A DNA stretch of 64,000 bases. Origin: Beroe forskalii (taxonomy: Eukaryota; Ctenophora; Nuda; Beroida; Beroidae). The DNA lies in NCBI GenBank assembly GCA_011033025.1, contig WFMF01000485.1, forward strand, positions 1-64,000, written 5' to 3'. Both the position numbers and the translations under genes were made by a program. Positions 56,118 to 64,000 of this stretch are shown piece by piece. Positions within the stretch are counted from its first letter, which is position 1. Each line of letters opens with the position of its first letter. The notes beneath the pieces are model-generated. The model saw nothing but the letters and a program-made list of their open reading frames with translations, was not told the origin of the DNA and ran no database searches.

Positions 56118-56300
56118 CTGCATTGAATGATAAATAAATAAAATGAATCATAACACGCTTAGACATTTTCAAATAATTTTCAGAAGAGGGAAATATTTTA
56201 GCCATTTAAGCTCAACCACCTCGAGTCCTGCACAACTCAACCTGATGGACTCCTCTCAGAGCTCAGTGTTAGAGGGACCAGGCCTACAAGCCATTCTTAC

Positions 56301-56330
56301 CAATGGATCACGGTAGTCAATCTTCGGAGC
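56301..56330 (-). CDS. Coiled-coil gene, exon A (first seen, 30 bp)
   Basis: Ten codons, APKIDYRDPL, in phase 0, acceptor GATTCCACAG and donor GTAAGAAT. Very short, but the phase and the strong splice sites support it. The upstream exon is not in the 7.7 kb that remains of the window, or was not recognised. Confidence 0.65.
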
Positions 56331-56432
56331 CTGTGGAATCAAAAGAGCGACATACATTTGGTGTAAGCTGTTATGGTGTGCAGCGGTATGTTATGGTATG
56401 GAGCGGTTCTGGGTAGAGCATATGGTGGAGTA

Positions 56433-56741
56433 TGATCACAGAAGACTGCAATCACTCGATAACACACAGTTTAAATACTGATCACAGAAGACTGCAATCA
56501 CTCGATAACACACAGTTTAAATACTGATCACAGAAGACTGCAATCACTCGATAACACACAGTTTAAATACTGATCACAGAAGACTGCAATCACTCGATAA
56601 CACACAGTTTAAATACTGATCACAGAAGACTGCAATCACTCGATAACACACAGTTTATACTGATCACAGAAGACTGCAATCACTCGATAACACACTTATA
56701 CTGATCACAGAAGACTGCAATCACTCGATAACACACAGTTT
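56433..56741. repeat. 46-bp tandem repeat, seven copies
   Basis: Units contain TGATCACAGAAGACTGCAAT then CACTCGATAACACACAGTTT. The last two intervals are 2-5 bp shorter. Copies are nearly identical, suggesting recent expansion. Confidence 0.97.
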
Positions 56742-56779
56742 GACCAATAAATTTCTAGCAAAAAGATCAAACTTCAAAG

Positions 56780-57352
56780 GCAGGGGTTTGGGGGCGGCAG
56801 CCCCCAGAAGCCAGACGTTGAATTGCTGTCTCAATAAGTCAATAGGATGTTTCCCTCATTTCAGGCTATTTTAAGTCTACCTTAATAAGATATTTGATCA
56901 CATTACACAAAAAAGTATCTATAAAAAAGGGCAATGTTCGGGGTCTGGGAGCGGCAGCCCCCAGAAGGCAAACATTTGGAACAAATTGCCATCTCAGTAA
57001 GACTTTTACCGTTATTCAGTCCAGGGGGATGCGACACAGGCGGCTGCCTCCCCCTTTTTGGACAGATGATATGAAAATTTTGTTTATTTTTTTATAAAAT
57101 CAGAGCTTTAGGCCAACAAAATAAAACATTAAACTGGTTTTGGAATTTGGGAGGTTTTGAATGTAACTCACCGTCCCCTTTTCAGAAATCTGGCTACGCC
57201 CCTGATTCAGTCATTCATGTCTAATTTTGATATATTAGCATATCAGTTCTTTGGTATTATGAGAAATATTTACAGAAACGGAAATAAAGCTTATTTTAGG
57301 CGGGGCCTGGGATGTGGGAGCGTTAGCTCCCAGAAGTCAGACGTTTGGAGCA
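56780..57352. repeat. Three dispersed hairpin modules, one with a compensatory change
   Basis: TGGGGGCGGCAGCCCCCA (about 56790), TGGGAGCGGCAGCCCCCA (about 56946) and TGGGAGCGTTAGCTCCCA (about 57314), each followed by GAAG(C/G/T)CA...ACGTTTGGA-like sequence. Same family as 40.7-41.2 kb. Confidence 0.85.
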
Positions 57353-57676
57353 AATCGAAATTGGAATTGCCGTCTCAGTATGATATTTGCCCTCATTTCA
57401 GTCCAATTTTTCACAGTATCACAATTAAAATTTGCACTTAATCTTCGCTTGTCCAAGACATAAGATAATCAATTTATCCAATTTAGATGAGAAATGATCA
57501 GAATAAAACAAAAGTTCCGAATAAAACAAAAGTTTATTTCGCATTTCATTCTACACTCCTAATTACTGAATATAATATATACAAGAAGAAAAAATCTGGT
57601 TTCAGGGTAATATGGAAAAATATAAGATTAGAATGTTCTAAATCTGATTTCAGGGTAGTAGGGGAAACTTTAGTAT
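57353..57676. other. No gene recognised
   Basis: AT-rich, with a duplicated CCGAATAAAACAAAAGTT phrase near 57510 and a repeated TCTG(G/A)TTTCAGGGTA near 57596 and 57643. Confidence 0.4.
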
Positions 57677-57678
57677 TA

Positions 57679-59098
57679 CAGGTGAATGGACCCTAAAATG
57701 ATGGTCATTTTTCACGATAAATTTTAAGGGACTTATAGGGGTCTGCAAACATAGTTTTCTCTGTTAATGATGAATATAAACTGTTGTTAAGATTTCCCGA
57801 CCAACAAAACAGAAATATTTAAGGTCTGACAATGTTTTTCATTTCATTGAAATTACCCCACTTTTTCAGCATGAACCCTAAAATGAAGGTTCAAATAATC
57901 AAAAATTATTTAATTTCTATTTGACTTCTGTTTTCAATATTTTGTGAAACATCCAAGAAAAACATTGTTGTTCCACAGCTGTTATGGATTATAAGCAATT
58001 TTCTTTATTTTTTATTCTGTTCCTAAAATATAGGTCAAAGGACCCTAAAATGTGGGTCACTTTGATCAACAATTGAAAAAAATGATACCCTCATTGAAAA
58101 GAAATAGCAGGGATATAATATTTAGGTTCTAATAATGGCATTAGGCTCATTGAAATGTTTTCAAACAAATTCTGGTTGTAATTTTCGTGTACATGGATTA
58201 CGTCACTACGATTCAGAAATGGAACACAAAATAATGCCTGTTTTATTGCAGGAGTTACATAAGAAAATAATCATAGCATAGTTTTGTGTCAATTCATCAT
58301 AAATTACAGAGACTGAAAATTTTGCTGCCTAAATTTCAAATATTTTGACTATTTTTCGTACAATTTTTATAATTTTTGGGAAAAATGCATATTTCATGCA
58401 TTTCATGCATCCTTTCATGTCAAATTTGACGTGATGCATTGTTTCATTTTAAATTTACACATTTACATGCCAAGAACATTGCTGTAATATTTTCAAGTTG
58501 ATTTCATTGCCAAAAATGACCAACATTTTAGGGTGCAAGTTCTCATATGTACCATCATTTTAGGGATCCTCAAAATTTTCAAAATTTACATAAATAAATT
58601 TCTTCCCAAGCTTATACAGTTTCAAATTCTCATCTATGAACTGAGATAAGTAGCTGACATGGATTAAGTTTTCTCTGCAGGTGATTTAACTCATTTATTA
58701 TGTTACCTTCATTTTAGGGTGCATCATACCACTATTTTAGGGACCTATAACCAAAATTTAACTTTTTCAGAAGTAATGCATCAAGTATCAGTGAAAACAT
58801 TTTGACATTCACTTAGATAATACAAAACTTCTTGAACCTACCTTGCAGACTTATCTCCAAAAATAATACACCACTGGGAAAATAAGTTTTCAGGAGCTAA
58901 ATTTGAAGAAACATTTTCTTCTATAAATTAGTTAAATGTCACAATTGAGCGATTTTTTTCGAGGAAATCATCACAGAATCCTAAAGCACCTGCTGAACTG
59001 GAAAGAGGAACAAATTTGTTAAAAATAGATCATTGGTTGATTCCTATTTGGCAACCTACATTTTAGGGGGCGCCATCATTTTAGGGTCCATTCACCTG
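57679..59098. mobile_element. 1.42-kb TA-flanked TIR element with repeated CCCTAAAAT
   Basis: Left end CAGGTGAATGGACCCTAAAA and right end TTTTAGGGTCCATTCACCTG, flanked by TA on both sides. At least ten further CCCTAAAAT/ATTTTAGGG motifs occur inside. No transposase. The empty site is visible in the related sequence at 49175-49187 (TAGCCTAATACG on the plus strand). Confidence 0.9.
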
Positions 59099-59179
59099 TA
59101 GGCTATAAAAGAAGTTCTGGTGACGTCATTATGACGTCATTATGACGTCATCAACTTAGCGAAATTTTACTGCTTTTTT

Positions 59180-59745
59180 AGCGAAAAAATGGTACCATTT
59201 ATGCTTCCGGATTTTGACACATTTTCCAAATAGTACGTACCATTTTGTTCATAATTTTCGGAACCTTTTTGAAATAGTACCATTTTGTTCGTGATTTTAA
59301 GTACTTTTTTACTGGATTTGACACTGACTTTATCCCCATTTATATAGGTACTGATGATGTAATGAAAATATTCTACCTGGATTGTAAATGGAGATGTTGA
59401 ATGATCTGTTTTAAACTCATTGTTCGTCTGATTGTGGGATACATTTTATTATTTTTGAAATGGTGCCATTTTTTGTTTCTGATTTAGGGCACCTTTTTAA
59501 AATGGTACCGTTTTTGTTCAGGTTTTCAGACCTTAAATTAAATGGTACCAATTTTTGTTTTTGATTTTGGCATCATTTCAATTGGTACCTTCTCCGATTC
59601 TGAGTTTTCAGGCGTACCCTTTGAAATGGTACCAAATTTGTGTCCGATTTTTTGCACCTTTTCGAAGTGATACCTTTTTTGTTTGCGATTTTTGGCAATT
59701 TTTTCAAAGGGTACCCTTTTTGTTGCCTAATTTTGACCCATTTCA
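59180..59745. repeat. AAATGGTACCATTT array (right arm, block 1)
   Basis: Inverted counterpart of part of 47690-48285. Followed by G-rich GGGGGGTTTAATTTTGGGGGG stretches (59763-59862). Confidence 0.9.
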
Positions 59746-60529
59746 GACCCATTTTTGCTGTCGATAGGGGGTTTAATTTTGGGGGGTTTAATTTATCCCC
59801 CAGTGGATATAACAAATTGCCAATAGGGGGGCTTAATTTTGGGGGGTTTTGGGGGGTTGGCCCCCCTCCCGTTCAAAGTTTGTTCTACTGAAGTACTGAG
59901 GCGGAATTGCTTAATAGGCTATACGGAAGTTGGTGTAGGCCTATTTCGGTGCTGTGATGACGTCATCAAAATCGCGTAGAACCACTAAAATATTTGCAAT
60001 AAAACGCTATTTTGTGCTACTTTGAACATCTTTAACCTAAGAGTTTTCATTGGATTACGTTTTAATTCGTCACGTTTCCCAATAATGGGGGTTTTTAAGA
60101 GGCTGTAAATCATGAAAATGGCGGAAGTTCAAAATTCTGAGAGATGGATTTTCTTAGTTGGATTAGACTTTACTGACGTGCAAACTTTCACGAGTTAACT
60201 AGTAAGTTTACTGGGAGGACCCCCATCCCCCGAGACACTGATCAAAATTCAGAAAATCCTCTGGCACAATTGGACTTTGGGAAGGCTCTGTGTATAAATG
60301 CATCATTATTTGGTTCTAGTACACTCTCTGGAATGCAGTTACATGGGAAAAAACAGTTATCAACCTTATGGTATTTGTGGCCAATTATAGTCAAAAAGTC
60401 CATATTTAGCCCAATAGTGGGGTTTTTTAAGTGGCTGTAAATCGTGAAAATGGCCGAAGTGTCAAATTTTGAAAGCTGAATTACTGTAGACTTTACTGAC
60501 TTTACTGACGTGCGAACTTTCACGAGTTA

Positions 60530-60780
60530 ACTAGAATGGTGACATATTTTGAGGGATTTTGAAATTTATTCAGAAATGGTACCATTTTTGCTGAAGATTT
60601 TTGGAACTTTTCGGAAATGGTACCATTTTTGTTGAGGATTTTCAACCCTTATCTGAAATTGTACCATTTTTTAGAAAATTTAATGAATTTCCTCAAATGG
60701 TACTATTTTTGTTGATGATTTTCGACCCTTTTCTGAAATGGTACCATTTTAATTGTGAATTTTCGGCCCTATTTTGAAAT
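60530..60780. repeat. AAATGGTACCATTT array (right arm, block 2)
   Basis: Inverted counterpart of 46690-46935, spaced as in the left arm. Confidence 0.9.
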
Positions 60781-61425
60781 TCAATCCCCCAAAGACCCCA
60801 AAGTGGACATAAAAATCCAAATAGGGGTTTAATTTTTCGGGGCTTATTGGGGTTTCGAGGTTTCCCCCCCCCCCTATACACATTTAATCTGAAATTTGTC
60901 ATAATTTCGTGATCTATAGGTAATCTTATGATATTGTTTGTCACTCTCTGGCAGTCTTTAAAAATAGGCTCGTTGCTTCGTCGTGAGCGGCCATACAGGA
61001 ATAAAGATCGTAGAATATAAGGGCTTCTAAAGACAAAATTTTGTTGTACCTAGCATAACAAATAACGTCTGAATAGTTACTTCAAAAACCGGTGAAATGG
61101 GCTGTAAACAAATTAATCGCATATTCGGAATAATGGCGTACAAGTGGGCCCGGGATGTCCCCGTATTATCAATACTTTGTTTATCGTTTTGCCTATTTTT
61201 TCGCAATGTTTTGTTTCAAAGTGATTCAATTAATAATGTCAATTATCTCAATGATTAAAGGAATTGAAAAGTTAAGAGAATTAAATTTGATGTCAGATTT
61301 AATCTAAAAATTTTTTGCTATCTCGAACTTTTCATGCATAAAAAATGAATTGAAAAATGCATATTTAAAAAAAATGAGCTTCTAAATTCTTGGCTTTGTT
61401 ACGTCATCCTTATCAACTCTTTGAG

Positions 61426-61595
61426 ACGCTGCTGGCTATCCTGAAGAGCAAGGAAGGAGATGACAACTGGATAACCAACAAAACCTCAGAAGAAACTAAA
61501 GACAATTTGAGGAAGCGAGTGCAGGCTGCAAATGATGTTATTTCTGACTTGCAACACAGCATTGAAATGATGAAGCAAGATATGCTGGACAGAAG
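61426..61595 (+). pseudogene. Inverted copy of exon F
   Basis: 170 bp, matches exon F with no frame change. The acceptor reads CTTTGAG instead of CTTTCAG, the donor AG|GTGGG is kept. One upstream residue differs (LFE versus LFQ, from the same base). Without the preceding exons A-E in this orientation it cannot make the full protein. Confidence 0.85.
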
Positions 61596-61782
61596 GTGGG
61601 TTAATTTATTCCATGGGATTATATGGCCCTCAAGGCTTGGTTTTCCAAAAACGCCCTCAAGAAAAATTCCAGGAATTTAGCCCAAAAACTGTCTCATACC
61701 CTAATATTTACTTCCTAAATTCTATTTATTTGTAATTCTGCCTGCCTGTAGTCACACATACAAACTCGGTGATCTGAAAATG

Positions 61783-61859
61783 AGCGGGGCGAGCGGGGCT
61801 TGAACCCAAAACTTCTGATTGCCGGTCAGTGCTCTACCAATTGAGCTATCTCCCCCGCA
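61783..61859 (-). tRNA. Inverted copy of the tRNA-like sequence
   Basis: Reverse complement carries the same A box and B box as 44010-44085, with one extra G in the acceptor region and CGCCCC instead of CGCTCGCCC at the 3' side, so pairing is slightly better (six of seven acceptor pairs). Still an unusual C33. Confidence 0.5.
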
Positions 61860-61895
61860 TATCTGATCTAAATTCTATTTACAAACGTTTTTCAG

Positions 61896-62016
61896 TGACG
61901 ATAAAGCTAAATTGACACACGAGATGAGAAACTTGGAGAAGAGACACCAACAGGAACGGGAGACTTTGAGCAACCAACTCTCCCAATTCTCCAACATCAG
62001 TCAAAGCAGAGCTGAG
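61896..62016 (+). pseudogene. Inverted copy of exon G
   Basis: 121 bp, three more than the left copy, giving one additional codon (ETLSNQLS). Acceptor GTTTTTCAG and donor GTAATC are intact. Confidence 0.85.
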
Positions 62017-62580
62017 GTAATCATCAAACTTAAGGGGGCAAGGGGGTGTTCAGGGCGTCGATGGCCAAAATTGAGTTCTTGGCTAGAAATGATAGAGGAG
62101 CATCGTACCAGAAAAACTTTACCGAATGAGATAATCTTGTTGCTAGTCTGAGTTATGCGATTTTGAAAATCAGAATTTGCCTGTATTGTGCCTTGATTGC
62201 AGTGCAAACTTCTATCGTGAATTATCTATAAGCTGAGCATTGCTTGATAGTCACGGGGACAAGCTTGGGGGACATCCTGAGTCTTGGGAGCTATCAGGTT
62301 TCCTCACGCAGTCCAGGAGGATTTGTCCCCCCGCTGGGGGGACAAACTTCCTTACCAGTTATCAGTCCGTTATCTTGAAGAGCTCTTTTCATTAAGGGTG
62401 CCCTTTCTTGTCTTGATCCCGGCGACTCGGCTCAACTCGACAACATGACTCAATGATTCATGATTCAGATTGGACTTGATGACTCGATTCGACGTTTCGA
62501 CTCGACTGGATGTTTCGACTCGACGACCCTGAGTAGAGCTGAGGGTTAGGGTTAACTGCAATTTCTAATTCACTCTTCAG

Positions 62581-62724
62581 GAGGTGACACGCCTCAAGAA
62601 AGAAGTTGAGGACCGTGACAGACTGAACAACAGCCTACAGTTGCAGCTGGCGAAACAGAGGGCCGCCCCTCCCACCCCCCTCAACCCTAACATTGACCTG
62701 AAGAACAAAGTTGTGGAGCTTGAG
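62581..62724 (+). pseudogene. Inverted copy of exon H
   Basis: 144 bp, translation identical to exon H, splice sites intact. The palindromic hairpin follows at 62753-62829 as in the left arm. Confidence 0.85.
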
Positions 62725-63058
62725 GTGAGGGACAGCGGCGTGGGTCTATTACTCAATGAAATCATATGAAATATAACATTTTACAATTCTAATGGTAAAA
62801 TGTTATATTTCATATGAATTCATTGAGTTACTGTCTTACTGTGCAGTAAATTGATTAATTCCCTGCCCTTTGAATTGTTGTGGCACGAAACCCCTTAATT
62901 GGTCCAGGAATATCAAATTAATCATTTTAGAAAATTTATACAGCACAAAATTATTCAAGAGTTCAAGTGATTCCAGTGCAGACTGTAGCTGTTATAAATA
63001 TTCAGAAAATATGCATTGTGAATTATTATGAAAACATGGCTGAAAGGTATAGAACATA

Positions 63059-63803
63059 CCTTATTACAGGAAATTAAGTTTACATATAATTAAGCCCTAA
63101 GGTCTCAAAAAGGGCTTAATTTCATGCACCTTAATGACATGTATTCTTAATTTCATGAGGACTAATTTTTCAAGCAAATTTGAACATAATAAGTTCGAAA
63201 ACATTGATTTTTTCAATTGTTTATTATTCAGTATTGATTAAGCTTTGAATTGATGCCGGATGGAAAGCCACTGGTATTGCCAAGACTATCAATAATGCAA
63301 TAGACACATCTTGGAGCTCACTTCTTGACACTCCATCATACTTTCAAACCTTCATACCTGAATTTACATAGCGTCCAATGTTTTCAAGAATCAAGGCCAT
63401 AATGATAATCAGCTATTATGTGGTGTTTTGTGGAAACATATTCGATCATTAATTTGATGTAACTGATAAGATTCTCGTGATGCTGTGATAATCTATTCTA
63501 TAGGTTATTTTGTCATTGTAATCATCGTCTCTGAAAATTCCCCAATTGTAATTAATTGTGTTAAGTGGTAATTGGAGAGTAATTTAAACTATCAAAGTGT
63601 CAAATAAAGCCAAAAATTCCTAATTCGTAACATGTAAAGTCTTAATTATTTGCATACAAGCTTACAAGGCTGAAATTTCTATCTCATGAATTTATATCTC
63701 CACAATGATAATTTGGCTGCATGTATTTAAGAATGCATCAAATTAGGCCTACATGTAATTAAGCCCTAGGGCCTCAAAAAAGGGCTTAATTTCATGTAGC
63801 TTA
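63059..63803 (-). mobile_element. TA-flanked TIR element, truncated reverse copy
   Basis: Starts CCTTATTACAGGAAATTAAG after TA and is the reverse complement of the 3' 745 bp of the element at 21051-21845. It ends abruptly inside the first subterminal hairpin, near AGCTTAA. It marks the outer border of the right duplication arm. Confidence 0.9.
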
Positions 63804-64000
63804 ACCCACTCATGCCCGCCCATAGATCGGCACCTACAATTTTTGTGAAAAATTGGTCATAGGGGTAAAATTTTACGCTGAATCTTTCCTGATAGGTCGC
63901 ATAACTCTAAAATTGACGGTTTTTGAGATAATGGCCTGGCACGTTTGTGGCCACTGGGGGCGGCCACAAACGTGGTTTTTAGAAAATGCTACAAATGTGG
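63804..64000. repeat. Window end with GGCCACAAACGTG inverted repeat
   Basis: CACGTTTGTGGCC (63940-63952) and GGCCACAAACGTG (63962-63974) form a 13-bp perfect stem. The start CCCACTCATGCCCGCCCATA interrupts the preceding element. Probably the edge of another repeat. Confidence 0.6.

Larger units (their letters stand above)
33537..56330 (-). other. Coiled-coil gene locus, kinectin/p180-like architecture
   Basis: Twelve exons on the minus strand from 56330 down to 33537, each with an AG acceptor and GT donor. Phases agree at every step (0 or 1/2 pairs), which is strong evidence for one gene. In protein order: a short segment, an acidic segment ending in a Lys-rich tract, a second acidic segment, a third acidic plus second Lys-rich tract, then continuous heptad-rich coiled coil. 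Kinectin and RRBP1 have Lys-rich tracts followed by a long coiled coil after an N-terminal ER membrane anchor. No anchor exon is visible, so the name is inference. Neither the first nor the last exon could be found. Introns are crowded with transposons and minisatellites. Confidence 0.7.
59101..63058. repeat. Large inverted duplication, right arm
   Basis: Reverse complement of 42817-49187 with two deletions relative to it. It is bounded on both sides by TA-flanked elements (ends at 59098 and starts at 63059). Contains plus-strand copies of exons F, G and H. Confidence 0.92.

Noticed and set aside
56433-56741. CRISPR-like array
   Set aside because: The units are head-to-tail without unique spacers, in a eukaryotic context.

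Overview
The window is animal nuclear DNA. It contains a multi-exon gene with GT-AG introns, non-LTR retrotransposon fragments (RNase H and reverse-transcriptase pieces), Helitron-type elements, TA-flanked elements with terminal inverted repeats (TIRs), tRNA-like/SINE sequences and many minisatellites. Nothing prokaryotic is present. The species cannot be named from this sequence; an invertebrate metazoan is my best guess (inference).

Layout. 1-4.7 kb: nested LINE remnants and short foldback repeats. 4.7-20.7 kb: AT-rich DNA with no recognisable gene, carrying thirteen copies of one rigid 39-bp motif that ends in TGATAATGACGTCA; a fourteenth lies at 42.3 kb. 20.7-25.2 kb: a TA-flanked element with a 360-bp partial tandem copy, a CCCCTGGTGA-type repeat block and Helitron-like units. 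25.2-31.0 kb: a TA-flanked composite repeat of GAAACCACCC arrays, interrupted by a 1.1-kb TIR element with a small frameshifted protein. 31.0-33.4 kb: a foldback element and a frameshifted retroelement ORF.

33.5-56.3 kb, minus strand: twelve exons of one gene, read from 56.3 kb downward. The reading phase agrees across every exon junction. The protein goes from acidic and Lys-rich segments to a long coiled coil. The architecture recalls kinectin/p180 (RRBP1) ER-membrane proteins, but the membrane anchor and both ends of the gene are outside the window or not found. Two of its splice sites sit inside tandem repeats: a 42-bp repeat that duplicates a 5' splice site every 14 codons, and a 24-bp repeat that duplicates a 3' splice site about 50 times.

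42.8-49.2 kb and 59.1-63.06 kb form a large inverted duplication. Three exons and a tRNA-like sequence of this gene are repeated in opposite orientation, with small real differences. Between and around the arms lie tandem Helitron units, a 1.42-kb TA-flanked element whose empty site is visible at 49.2 kb, hairpin modules with a compensatory base change, and a dense AAATGGTACCATTT palindrome repeat.

Apart from the coiled-coil gene there is no convincing intact protein gene. Most long open frames are minisatellites without stop codons.
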